Positions 15,624-22,285 of a stretch of DNA of 22,285 nt are shown here, piece after piece; position 1 is the first letter of the stretch; every line of letters starts with the position of its first letter. The translations under genes were made by a program, and so were the position numbers. Origin of the DNA: an uncultured Eubacteriales bacterium (GTDB taxonomy: Bacteria > Bacillota > Clostridia > Oscillospirales > Oscillospiraceae); the NCBI GenBank assembly GCA_900549405.1, contig URNZ01000030.1, positions 1 through 22,285 of the forward strand. The letters run 5' to 3'. Under the pieces are notes generated by a model. That model was not told the origin of the DNA, made no database searches, and was given only the letters and a program-made list of their open reading frames with translations.

Positions 15624-15652
15624 TTGTCTATTATAAGTCTACAGACTATAAG
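15624..15652 (+). promoter_or_regulatory. Promoter of the methyltransferase gene, inside the C-boxes
   Basis: TTGTCT (15624-15629), a 17-base spacer and TATAAG (15647-15652) form a good sigma-A-type promoter. Transcription would start near 15659, giving a leader of about 14 bases with CGGAG before the ATG. Because the C-boxes cover the spacer and the -10, the controller should repress this promoter while tuning its own. Confidence 0.65.
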
Positions 15653-15654
15653 TT
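15629..15654 (-). promoter_or_regulatory. Tandem C-boxes: operator of the restriction-modification controller
   Basis: Read on the minus strand there are two boxes, AACTTATAGTC (15654-15644) and GACTTATAATA (15639-15629), separated by TGTA. They fit the known C-box plan GACTnnnAGTC, twice, with a GT-centred spacer. The downstream box is the poorer match, as expected for the weaker repressing site. It lies at the -35 position of a minus-strand promoter whose -10 is TATAAT at 15617-15612. This fits activation from the upstream box and repression when both are filled. The same boxes overlap the plus-strand methyltransferase promoter. Confidence 0.75.
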
Positions 15655-15672
15655 ACGAAACGGAGCCGTTTT

Positions 15673-16530
15673 ATGATTCCTGCATTGCTAAAATGGATCG
15701 GAAACAAACAGCGCTTTGCTGAAACCATTGTTTCATATATGCCAGATGAATTTGTAAATTACTACGAGCCCTTTTTAGGTAGTGGTGCCGTAATGGCTGA
15801 ACTACTCCATGCGGACAGCAATAAGATATATCCTCATCTGATACACGCCTACGGCAGTGATATACTCCCTTTTCTTATTGATGTATTTAATTATACAAAA
15901 GATTCCCCAAATCAATTAATCGATTACTACACCAAACAAATCGATGAATATTACCTCTCCCCAGTTGAAAAATACAACGAAATTAAAGACAGATTCAACT
16001 CTAATCATAACGGATTGGATTTCTGTGTGCTCTCTCGGACTTGCTATTCTGGAATCATCCGCTTCAGAAAAGCTGATGGATACATGAGTACCCCAAAAGG
16101 TCCTCATTCTCCAATAAAACCAACCACATTTAAAAATCGTGTTCTTCAGTGGCATGAATTGCTTGACAAGGCAAGTTTTCAAACCGAAAGTTTTATAACC
16201 GCAATGGATAAACCCACAGCAGGCGATGTTGTATATTGCGACCCTCCTTATACTCATTCTCAAAGCATTATCTATGGGGCTCAGAGTTTTAATATCAACG
16301 ACTTATGGATTAAGATTGACGAATGTAAGCGTCGCGGTGCCAAAGTAATGCTTTCTATCAACGGAATGCGAGAGTCCAGAAAAAAGAACATCTCTGTTGA
16401 AATTCCACAGGGGCTTTTTGCGCGGAAGATTATAATTGATTGCGGGACATCTATGATTGATCGGCTACAGAGTTCCGGCAAAGAAATGATTGGTGAAAAA
16501 GTTGACGATCTGCTCTTACTAACCTGGTAA
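15673..16530 (+). CDS. DNA adenine-N6 methyltransferase of the restriction-modification system
   Basis: A 285-residue alpha-class adenine methyltransferase (D12/Dam family) that would protect host DNA from the adjacent nuclease. Motif X is KWIGNK (7-12). Motif I, binding S-adenosylmethionine, is YEPFLGSGAV (31-40). Catalytic motif IV is VVYCDPPY (186-193). The segment DRFNSNHNGLDFCVLSRT followed by SGIIRF (126-131) resembles the M.EcoRV/Dam branch, so a GAT-containing target is a reasonable guess, not a finding. The ATG at 15673 has CGGAG seven bases upstream. It is the only plus-strand gene in the window, divergent from the controller across 85 bases, and ends at a bidirectional terminator. 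It is AT-rich like the rest of the island. Confidence 0.93.
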   Translation: MIPALLKWIGNKQRFAETIVSYMPDEFVNYYEPFLGSGAVMAELLHADSNKIYPHLIHAYGSDILPFLIDVFNYTKDSPNQLIDYYTKQIDEYYLSPVEKYNEIKDRFNSNHNGLDFCVLSRTCYSGIIRFRKADGYMSTPKGPHSPIKPTTFKNRVLQWHELLDKASFQTESFITAMDKPTAGDVVYCDPPYTHSQSIIYGAQSFNINDLWIKIDECKRRGAKVMLSINGMRESRKKNISVEIPQGLFARKIIIDCGTSMIDRLQSSGKEMIGEKVDDLLLLTW

Positions 16531-16576
16531 TCATATATACCCATTCTGATTATATTTTCTTTGCAATTTTAGATAT

Positions 16577-16611
16577 AAAAATGGCGTGACCGCAAAAGTC
16601 ACGCCATTTTT
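16577..16611. terminator. Bidirectional intrinsic terminator between methyltransferase and MATE gene
   Basis: AAAAATGGCGTGAC (16577-16590) and GTCACGCCATTTTT (16598-16611) form a perfect stem with loop CGCAAAA. T-runs follow on both strands. It lies between two convergent genes, 46 bases after the methyltransferase stop and 46 bases after the MATE stop, and can serve both. It marks the high-coordinate edge of the AT-rich island. Confidence 0.9.
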
Positions 16612-16657
16612 ATTGTCTTCAACCTCAAACGATTGAACCTATTACATCTTACGTCAT

Positions 16658-18034
16658 TTACAGATGGACTGGCAGGGCTTCTCCGTCTTTCAGCCGTCCC
16701 AGGGGGCGGTAGAGGGTGAAGTACATGGTGGCGAAGCAGGCCAGGCCGCCGATGAGCTGCGAGGCCGCCTCGGCATAGAACACGCCCATGGTGTCCATCC
16801 AGATGGGCAGGATCACGGTGAGGGGGGCGTTGATGATGGCCTTGCGGAGCAGGGAGAAGAACACCGCCTGCTTGGACCGGCCCAGGGCCACGAACACCGA
16901 CTGCCCCGCCGATTGCAGGGACATGGGGATGAACAGGGCGAAATAGACCCGCAGGGCGGGCACACCGGCGGCGATGACCTCCGGCTCGCTGTTGAACACC
17001 CGGATCATCAGCTCAGGCAGGAGCATGGCCGCAGCCCAGAAGACGCCGGCATAGGCCACGATCAGCCAGCAGGTGAATCGGATGGACTTGCGCACCCGGC
17101 TATACAGCCCCGCGCCGTAGTTAAAGCCCATCACCGGCTGGGCGCCGTTGCTCAGACCGTGGACAGGCATGAAGAACACCTCCCGCAGGGAGTTGATGAT
17201 GGTCATCACGCCCACATACAGGTCCCCGCCATAGCTCTGGAGGGTGGCGTTGCACACGATCTGCACCAGACTGTTGGTCATGTTCATAAAGAAGCCGGAC
17301 AGGCCAAGGGCCACGATGCGCTTTACCCGCCGGGCCTGGAGGGGCAGACAGCTGAGCTTCAGCGTGAGCAGGGCCCGCCGCCCGGTGAGGAATTTCAGCA
17401 CCCAGGCCGCCGAGATGGCCTGGGAGATGACGGTGGCCAGGGCCGCCCCCTTCACCCCCATGTTCAGCAGGAAGATGAAGATGGGGTCCAGGACGATGTT
17501 CACCGCCGCCCCCAGCACCACCGTCATCATACCCACCGAGCCAAATCCCTGGGCGTTGACGAAGGGGTTCATGCCGAGGCTTATCATCACAAACAAGGTG
17601 CCCATGAGATAGATGGTCATGTAGTCGTCGGCATAGGGGAAGGTGGCGTCGCTGGCCCCGAAGAGATAGAGAATGGGCCGCTTAAAGGCTAGGAAAAAGG
17701 CGGTGCAGGCCGCCCCTAAAATGAGCAGCAGGGAGAAGGAGTTGCCCATCACCCGCTCGGCCTCCTCCTGGTCCCCCTGGCCCCGGCAGATGGAGAAGAT
17801 GGGCCCGCCCCCGGTGCCGCACAGGTTGGCAAAGCCCATGATGATGGACACGATGGGGATGGTCACCCCCAGACCGGTGAGCGCCAGGTGGCTGCTCCCC
17901 GGCAGGCGGCCCAGATAGATGCGGTCCACCACGCTGTACAGCACGTTCACCAGCTGGGCCGCCGTCATGGGCAGGGCCAGGGACAAAATATTTTTGGAGA
18001 TGCTCCCCTTGGAAAAATCGCTTCTGCTGCCCAC
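16658..18034 (-). CDS. MATE-family multidrug efflux transporter, MepA-like
   Basis: An inner-membrane cation-coupled drug exporter of 458 residues with about twelve hydrophobic segments. It opens with FSKGSISKNILSLALPMTAA and NVLYSVVDRIYLGRL, typical of the first helix of MATE proteins. GANPVMG-like features appear as SNGAQPVMGFNYGAG (about 296-310), a hallmark of the MepA/DinF branch. The start is a GTG at 18034 with GGAGG eight bases upstream. Base composition matches the core genes, not the neighbouring restriction-modification island. It ends at the bidirectional terminator at 16577-16611. The substrate cannot be predicted. A short inverted repeat at 18074-18086 may be an operator. Confidence 0.94.
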   Translation of the reverse strand: MGSRSDFSKGSISKNILSLALPMTAAQLVNVLYSVVDRIYLGRLPGSSHLALTGLGVTIPIVSIIMGFANLCGTGGGPIFSICRGQGDQEEAERVMGNSFSLLLILGAACTAFFLAFKRPILYLFGASDATFPYADDYMTIYLMGTLFVMISLGMNPFVNAQGFGSVGMMTVVLGAAVNIVLDPIFIFLLNMGVKGAALATVISQAISAAWVLKFLTGRRALLTLKLSCLPLQARRVKRIVALGLSGFFMNMTNSLVQIVCNATLQSYGGDLYVGVMTIINSLREVFFMPVHGLSNGAQPVMGFNYGAGLYSRVRKSIRFTCWLIVAYAGVFWAAAMLLPELMIRVFNSEPEVIAAGVPALRVYFALFIPMSLQSAGQSVFVALGRSKQAVFFSLLRKAIINAPLTVILPIWMDTMGVFYAEAASQLIGGLACFATMYFTLYRPLGRLKDGEALPVHL

Positions 18035-18073
18035 CCGGGCCGCCTCCTTCGTACAATACTTGAACGCTTGGTT

Positions 18074-18086
18074 TAGATGGCATCTA
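18074..18086. promoter_or_regulatory. Possible operator: short inverted repeat upstream of MATE gene
   Basis: TAGATG-G-CATCTA is a perfect 6-1-6 inverted repeat about 40 bases upstream of the MATE start codon. It lies just downstream of TAAACT, a weak -10 candidate on the minus strand. Efflux genes are often controlled by a repressor at such a place, but no regulator gene is adjacent and the repeat is short. Confidence 0.3.
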
Positions 18087-18160
18087 GTTTAACACGCATT
18101 TTACAAAAAGAAAATGGCGCATTACACGATTTACGCCCCGTTATCGCTTCGTTTTTCCAC

Positions 18161-18200
18161 AAAAAGCAGCAGAGGGTGGAAAATCTCCCGCCCTCTGCTG
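18161..18200 (-). terminator. Intrinsic terminator of the aromatic operon
   Basis: On the minus strand CAGCAGAGGG (18200-18191) pairs with CCCTCTGCTG (18176-18167) across a 14-base loop, followed by CTTTTTG. It lies 14 bases after the aroQ stop codon and ends the aroA-aroC-pheA-aroEK-aroQ unit. Confidence 0.85.
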
Positions 18201-18213
18201 TGGGTTCTGTATG

Positions 18214-18648
18214 TTACTTCTGATATTTGTCCACCAGATACCGGATGGCCTCCACATAGCCCTGAAAGCCCAGGCCCATGATGGTCTTCTCGCAGGCCAG
18301 GCGGGCATAGGAGATCTGGCGGAAGTCGTCCCGGCTCTTCACGTCGGACAGGTGGACCTCCACCGCAGGCAAAGCCACCGCCTTCAGCGCGTCTAGAATG
18401 GCCACGCTGGTGTGGGTATAGGCGGCGGGGTTGATGACGATGGCGTCCTTGGCCCCATAGGCCGCCTGGATCTTGTCCACCAGGTCCCCCTCGTGGTTGG
18501 ACTGATAGACCTCCACCTCCACGCCAAGTTGTCGGCAGGTGTCCTCCACCAGCTTCACCAGCTGGGGATAGCTCTCTTTGCCATAGATGTTCGGCTCCCG
18601 GATGCCCAGCATGTTCAGGTTGGGTCCGTTCAGCACCAGCAGCTTCAT
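18214..18648 (-). CDS. aroQ: 3-dehydroquinate dehydratase, type II
   Basis: It dehydrates 3-dehydroquinate to 3-dehydroshikimate, step three of the shikimate pathway. It is the small dodecameric type II enzyme, 144 residues. Diagnostic motifs are LNGPNLNMLGIREPNIYG (6-23, with catalytic Tyr22), SNHEGDLVDKI (50-60), VINPAAYTHTSVAI (71-84) and EVHLSDV (97-103). The ATG at 18648 overlaps the stop codon of the aroE-aroK fusion as ATGA, so translation is coupled. It is the last gene of the operon and is followed by a terminator. Confidence 0.97.
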   Translation of the reverse strand: MKLLVLNGPNLNMLGIREPNIYGKESYPQLVKLVEDTCRQLGVEVEVYQSNHEGDLVDKIQAAYGAKDAIVINPAAYTHTSVAILDALKAVALPAVEVHLSDVKSRDDFRQISYARLACEKTIMGLGFQGYVEAIRYLVDKYQK

Positions 18649-19874
18649 AGCTTCAGCCTCCTTATGATCTCGTCCACTGCCCGGTCCACCTGGTCGTTGT
18701 CCACCGTCAGGTCGGCGGCCTTTTCGTACAGGGGCAGGCGCTTTTCATACAACTCCTCCAGGGGATTGGCCTGGGACACGGGCCGCCCGTCCAGGGGCAG
18801 CTGGTCCAGGGGCCGCCGCAGGAAGATGACGGTGGAGTTCTCCCGCATGGGGGCCCAGTTCTCCCGCCGGGTGACGATGCCGCCCCCGGTGGCGATGACG
18901 GTGCCGGAGGCCCGGCCCGCCTGGCACAGGGCCTGGTGTTCCAGGGCGCGGAAGGCCTCCTCCCCCTCCCGGGCGAACAGCTCTGGGATGGGGCAGCCCG
19001 CCGCCTGGACCACCAGGGCGTCGGTGTCCACCAGGGTGCGGCCCAGCCGCTGGGCCAGGACCCGGCCCACGGTGGTCTTGCCGCAGCCGGGCATCCCGAT
19101 CAGCAGCAGGTTCTGGGTCTCCCGCTCCATCTGGGCGGTGATCTCCTCCACCTGGCCGTCGGGGATGGGGGCGTCCAAAAAGCGCTCCGCCGCCGCCTTG
19201 GCCTGGGCCACCAGCATCCCCAGGCCGTTGGCCCGGCACAGGCCCCGCTCCTCCGCCTGGAGGAGCAGCCGGGTGCGGGCGGGGTTATAGATGAGGTCAA
19301 AGACCCCCTCTAAATTGGGCAGGCGGTCTAAGTCCACCGGCGAGACCTCCGTGTTGGGATACATGCCCACGGGGGTGGCGTTCACCAGGACCTGGGCGGC
19401 GGCGTGGCGCTCCAGATTTTCATAGTTGTCCGGGCCGGACCGGGAGATGAACACGATCTCCCCCGCCCCCAGGTCCTCCAGCACCGTCTTCACCGTGGGG
19501 GACACGCCGCCGGTGCCCAGGATCAGGGCCTTTTTGCCCCGAATCTGTGCCCCGGCGGACCGGAGCATATAGGCAAAGCCGTCGTAGTCCGTGTTGTGGC
19601 CCAAAAGAGTTCCGTCCTTCTGCCGGACGATGGTGTTCACGCTGCCGATGCGCCGGGCCTGGTCGGTGAGGGTCTGACAGAAGGGGATCACCGCCTTTTT
19701 ATAGGGGATGGTCACGTTCAGCCCCTTAAAAGTCCCGTGGGTGAGGAAGTCAGCCAGCTCCTCCGGCTTCTTTTCCACCAGCCGGTAGTCATATCCGGCC
19801 AGCTTCTTGTGAATGGCGGGAGAAAAGCTGTGGCCCAGCTTCTCCCCCAGCAGGCCATATTCCAGATCGCTCAT
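18645..19874 (-). CDS. Shikimate dehydrogenase / shikimate kinase fusion
   Basis: A single 409-residue protein joining two consecutive shikimate steps. Residues 1-250 are AroE: HSFSPAIH (15-22, shikimate binding), NVTIPYKK (53-60, catalytic Lys59), GHNTDYDG (92-99, Asp96), NADP loop GTGGVSP (120-126), NATPVGMYP (165-173) and GMLVAQAKAAAERFL. Residues 254-409 are shikimate kinase (AroK): Walker A GMPGCGKTT (260-268), DTD (283-285), GGG (330-332) and lid Arg364 in LDGRP. All key residues of both domains are present and there is no stop or frameshift between them, so it is a true fusion. The ATG at 19874 shares one base with the pheA stop (TGATG). The ATGA overlap with aroQ follows. Confidence 0.95.
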   Translation of the reverse strand: MSDLEYGLLGEKLGHSFSPAIHKKLAGYDYRLVEKKPEELADFLTHGTFKGLNVTIPYKKAVIPFCQTLTDQARRIGSVNTIVRQKDGTLLGHNTDYDGFAYMLRSAGAQIRGKKALILGTGGVSPTVKTVLEDLGAGEIVFISRSGPDNYENLERHAAAQVLVNATPVGMYPNTEVSPVDLDRLPNLEGVFDLIYNPARTRLLLQAEERGLCRANGLGMLVAQAKAAAERFLDAPIPDGQVEEITAQMERETQNLLLIGMPGCGKTTVGRVLAQRLGRTLVDTDALVVQAAGCPIPELFAREGEEAFRALEHQALCQAGRASGTVIATGGGIVTRRENWAPMRENSTVIFLRRPLDQLPLDGRPVSQANPLEELYEKRLPLYEKAADLTVDNDQVDRAVDEIIRRLKL

Positions 19875-21022
19875 CAGCAGATGACCTCGTGATAGGTGCC
19901 CAGATAGCGCAGCTGCTCGCTCTCGGCCTCCAGATCCCGGAACAGCTTCTCCATCTCGGGGGCATAGACCGAAGCCTCCACGTCGAAATAGAACATGAAC
20001 TCAAACTCCCGGCTGGGCAGGGGGCGGCTCTCCAGCTTCTGCAGGTTGATGTTCAGGGCATAGAACTTGGCCAGCACGTTATACAGGGTGCCGGGCTTGT
20101 GGGGCAGGGTCATCATCAGAGAGGTGCGGTCCGCCCCGGGATAGATCTCCGGCTTTTTGGAGATGCAGATGAACCGGGTGTAGTTGTTATCCTGGTCCTG
20201 CACGTTGTCCTGGACGATCTCCAGGTCATACTGCTCGGCGCAGAAGCGGGAGGATAGGGCGGCCACGTCGCTGCGGTCCGACTGGGCCACCATGCGGGCG
20301 GCCACGGCGGTGTTCTCCACCACGTGGACGGCCACATTCTTCAGCCCAGCCAGATAACCGGCGCACTGGTGGAGGGCCTGCTCGTGGGAATAGACGTTCC
20401 GGATGTCCTCCAGCTTGGTGCCGGGTTTGGCCAGCAGGTTGTGGCTCACCTTCAGCCGGGCGGAGCGGACGATGGAGAAGTTGTGGCGGATCATCAGGTC
20501 ATACACCGCGTTCACCGAACCGGCGGTGCTGTTTTCGATTGGCAGGATGCCATACTGGCACATGCCGCTCTCCACCGCCTTGAACACGTGGTCAAAGCTC
20601 TGGAAATACATGATGGAGGGGGCCTTGAACAGGCGGTCACAGGCGATCTGAGAGTAAGCGCCCTCGATGCCCTGGCAGGCCACGGTGGGCCGCTGGGGGA
20701 ACAGCTGGGGGGTCTCCTCCATGGCCTTTTTGATGCCGTCATAGACCTTGGAGCCCCGGCCCAGCTTGCCGTTCTCATAGGAGCGGCTGGCGGCCATGAT
20801 GGTGCGGTACATGGACTGGACGTAGTCGGCCAGCTCCTCCCCAGCCTCCTGGCCCACCTTGCTCAGCAGGGCCCGCTCCCGGCTGGTGTCCAGCACGGGC
20901 ATATTGTTGGCCTTTTTATACTCGGCCACCTGGGCCACCGTCTCCATCCGCCGCTTCATCAGGTCCACGATCTGCCGGTCAATGGCGTCGATGTCCCCCC
21001 GAAGCTGCTCTAACTCGCTCAT
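19874..21022 (-). CDS. pheA: Chorismate mutase / prephenate dehydratase with ACT domain (P-protein)
   Basis: A 382-residue bifunctional enzyme that converts chorismate to prephenate and then to phenylpyruvate, the committed path to phenylalanine. Residues 1-85 are a helical AroQ-type chorismate mutase (IDAIDRQIVDLMKRR). The dehydratase (about 110-290) shows GIEGAYSQIA (118-127), ILPIENSTAGSV (159-170), VSHNLL (192-197) and the catalytic TRF (282-284). The ACT domain (about 299-380) carries GTLYNVL and ESRP (331-334), the latter the phenylalanine-binding motif, so feedback inhibition by phenylalanine is expected. The ATG at 21022 has GGAGGAG five bases upstream. It lies 52 bases after aroC and overlaps the aroE-aroK fusion by one base. 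Confidence 0.97.
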   Translation of the reverse strand: MSELEQLRGDIDAIDRQIVDLMKRRMETVAQVAEYKKANNMPVLDTSRERALLSKVGQEAGEELADYVQSMYRTIMAASRSYENGKLGRGSKVYDGIKKAMEETPQLFPQRPTVACQGIEGAYSQIACDRLFKAPSIMYFQSFDHVFKAVESGMCQYGILPIENSTAGSVNAVYDLMIRHNFSIVRSARLKVSHNLLAKPGTKLEDIRNVYSHEQALHQCAGYLAGLKNVAVHVVENTAVAARMVAQSDRSDVAALSSRFCAEQYDLEIVQDNVQDQDNNYTRFICISKKPEIYPGADRTSLMMTLPHKPGTLYNVLAKFYALNINLQKLESRPLPSREFEFMFYFDVEASVYAPEMEKLFRDLEAESEQLRYLGTYHEVIC

Positions 21023-21074
21023 ATTGTCTCCTCCTTGTTGTATCTCTCTTTAAATATACAAATTGTTGTCGAAT

Positions 21075-22169
21075 TTACTTTAAAATCGCCGGGGCGTCCA
21101 GCAGGGCGTCCAGCAGGACCAGGGCGGCGGCGGCCTCCACCACCGGCACGGCCCGGGGCACGATGCAGGGGTCGTGGCGGCCCACGATGGACAGCTTCTC
21201 CTCCGTCCCCCGGCTGAGGGACACGCTGTCCTGCTCCCGGGCGATGGACGGGGTGGGCTTAAAGGCCGCCCGGAAGATGAGGGGCATCCCATTGGTGATG
21301 CCGCCCAGAATGCCCCCGGCGTGGTTGCTCCTGGCGGTGACGCGGCCGTCCTTCATGGCGAAGGGGTCGTTGTGCTCCGAGCCCCGCATCCGGGCGGCCC
21401 GGAAGCCGGCGCCGAACTCCAGGCCCTTCACCGCGGGTACGCCGAACATGGCATAGGCCAGGCGGCCCTCCATGCCCCCGAACATGGGGTCCCCCAGTCC
21501 GGCGGGCAGGCCGGTGGCCATGCACTCCACAATGCCGCCCACTGAGTCCTGCTCCTCCCGGGCCAGCAGAATGACCCGGCGCATCTCCTCCCCCGCCTTG
21601 GGGTCCAGGGTGGGGAAGGGTGCGGTCTTCAGCTGTTCAAAGGTCTCCCGGCGCTCCCCCATGGGGTCAAAGGGCCGGTCCTCCACCTGGGATACCGCCT
21701 GAATGTGGGCGGCGATCTCAATGCCCCGGCGGGCCAGGATCTGAAGGGCGATGCCCCCGGCGATGCACAGGGGGGCGGTCAGCCGCCCGGAGAAGTGCCC
21801 TCCCCCCGCCACATCCTGAAAGCCGCCATACCGCACCTGGGCGGTGTAGTCGGCGTGGCCGGGGCGGGGCACATCGTGGAGGGAGGAATAGTCCTTTGAC
21901 CGGGTGTTGGTGTTCTCGATGACGGCGGCCAGGGGCGCGCCGCAGGTGACATTGTCCACCAGGCCGCACAAAAACCGGGGCTTGTCCGCCTCCTTCCGGG
22001 GGGTGGCGGTGGCGTCCCGGCCCGGGGCCCGGCGCTGGAGAAAGCGGTCCAGCTCCTCCAGATCCACCCGCTCCCCGGCGGGCAGGCCGTCCACCGTCAC
22101 GCCGATGGCCGGGGCGTGGGACTGGCCGAAGATGGACACATGCAGATTTTTACCCAGATATGAGGACAT
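21075..22169 (-). CDS. aroC: Chorismate synthase
   Basis: It converts EPSP to chorismate with reduced FMN, the last shikimate-pathway step. It has 364 residues, the normal size. Seen are FGQSHAPAIGVTVDGLPAG (14-32; many bacteria have GESHG here, and the Gln form occurs in clostridial enzymes), RRAPGRD (46-52), TRSKDYSS, RPGHADYTA, GGGHFSGRLTAP and ARSNHAGGILGGITNG, the C-terminal signature. The ATG at 22169 has GGAGGGG six bases upstream. It overlaps the aroA C-terminus by 20 bases in a different frame. It is probably transcribed with aroA upstream and pheA downstream. Confidence 0.97.
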   Translation of the reverse strand: MSSYLGKNLHVSIFGQSHAPAIGVTVDGLPAGERVDLEELDRFLQRRAPGRDATATPRKEADKPRFLCGLVDNVTCGAPLAAVIENTNTRSKDYSSLHDVPRPGHADYTAQVRYGGFQDVAGGGHFSGRLTAPLCIAGGIALQILARRGIEIAAHIQAVSQVEDRPFDPMGERRETFEQLKTAPFPTLDPKAGEEMRRVILLAREEQDSVGGIVECMATGLPAGLGDPMFGGMEGRLAYAMFGVPAVKGLEFGAGFRAARMRGSEHNDPFAMKDGRVTARSNHAGGILGGITNGMPLIFRAAFKPTPSIAREQDSVSLSRGTEEKLSIVGRHDPCIVPRAVPVVEAAAALVLLDALLDAPAILK

Positions 22170-22285
22170 CCAGATCCCCTCCTAACTGACGATAGTCCTC
22201 CCAAAAGCCGGGATAGGACTTGTTCACGCACTCCGCCCCCAGCAGCGTTATCGGGCGGCGGCAGGCGCAGGCCGCCACGGCGGCC
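22150..22285 (-). CDS. aroA: EPSP synthase, C-terminal end only
   Basis: Only the last 44 codons are in the window. They read AAVAACACRRPITLLG, then AECVNKSYPGFWEDYRQLGG and DLDVLISG before a TAA at 22150-22152. The pattern of a cysteine before a Lys-Ser-Tyr-Pro-x-Phe/Tyr-Trp segment is the C-terminal end of 5-enolpyruvylshikimate-3-phosphate synthase, the enzyme just before chorismate synthase. It overlaps aroC by 20 bases, consistent with one operon. The assignment rests on this short segment plus context. Confidence 0.87.
   Translation of the reverse strand, partial: AAVAACACRRPITLLGAECVNKSYPGFWEDYRQLGGDLDVLISG

Noticed and set aside
14430..16620. Prophage, transposon or integron origin for the island
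   Set aside because: No integrase, transposase, recombinase or attachment repeat can be seen. Only base composition supports transfer.
1..22285. tRNA, rRNA or riboswitch genes
   Set aside because: I looked at the spacers on both strands and saw no cloverleaf, rRNA segment or known riboswitch motif.

Overview
The window looks like chromosome from a high-GC anaerobic Firmicute, probably an Oscillospiraceae relative of Flavonifractor or Lawsonibacter. This is inferred from the proteins (clostridial-type AroC, MepA-like MATE, long clostridial Ddl), strong GGAGG ribosome binding sites and GC-rich two-hairpin repeats. It is not a proven assignment. Every gene lies on the minus strand except one DNA methyltransferase, so the natural reading order runs from high to low coordinates.

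Layout. 1-2986: rpoB, cut by the window edge, with its own consensus promoter near 3235-3263. 2987-3867: the only long gene-free stretch. It holds the rpoB leader, the promoter, a stem-loop and a striking array of two dispersed-repeat families. 3868-9069: a probable prfA transcription unit (prfA, an unknown 85-aa protein, a HAD phosphatase, a Sua5-type tsaC, coaE and an M18 aminopeptidase). 9070-9267: more copies of the same repeats. 9268-14326: a cell-wall unit (ddl, murF, an ABC-F ATPase and a SanA/YdcF-like membrane protein) with ATGA coupling of the last two and a candidate promoter at 14394-14422.

14430-16620 is an AT-rich island, clearly different in base composition from both flanks. 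It encodes a controller-regulated Type II restriction-modification system: a small XRE-type controller overlapping a PD-(D/E)XK-like nuclease, and a divergent Dam/EcoRV-type adenine methyltransferase. The 85-bp divergent region carries tandem C-boxes that overlap both promoters, and each end of the island has a terminator.

16658-18034: a MATE efflux protein. 18214-22285: an aromatic amino acid operon (aroA C-terminus, aroC, pheA as a chorismate mutase-prephenate dehydratase, an aroE-aroK fusion, aroQ). Most of its junctions overlap, and it ends in an intrinsic terminator. These genes cover the shikimate pathway from dehydroquinate to chorismate, then on to phenylpyruvate.

The most interesting items are the control region of the restriction-modification island with its unassigned nuclease, and the two structured repeat families. 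One repeat family shows compensatory base changes, and the copies at 3455-3861 form a mirror-symmetric arrangement.
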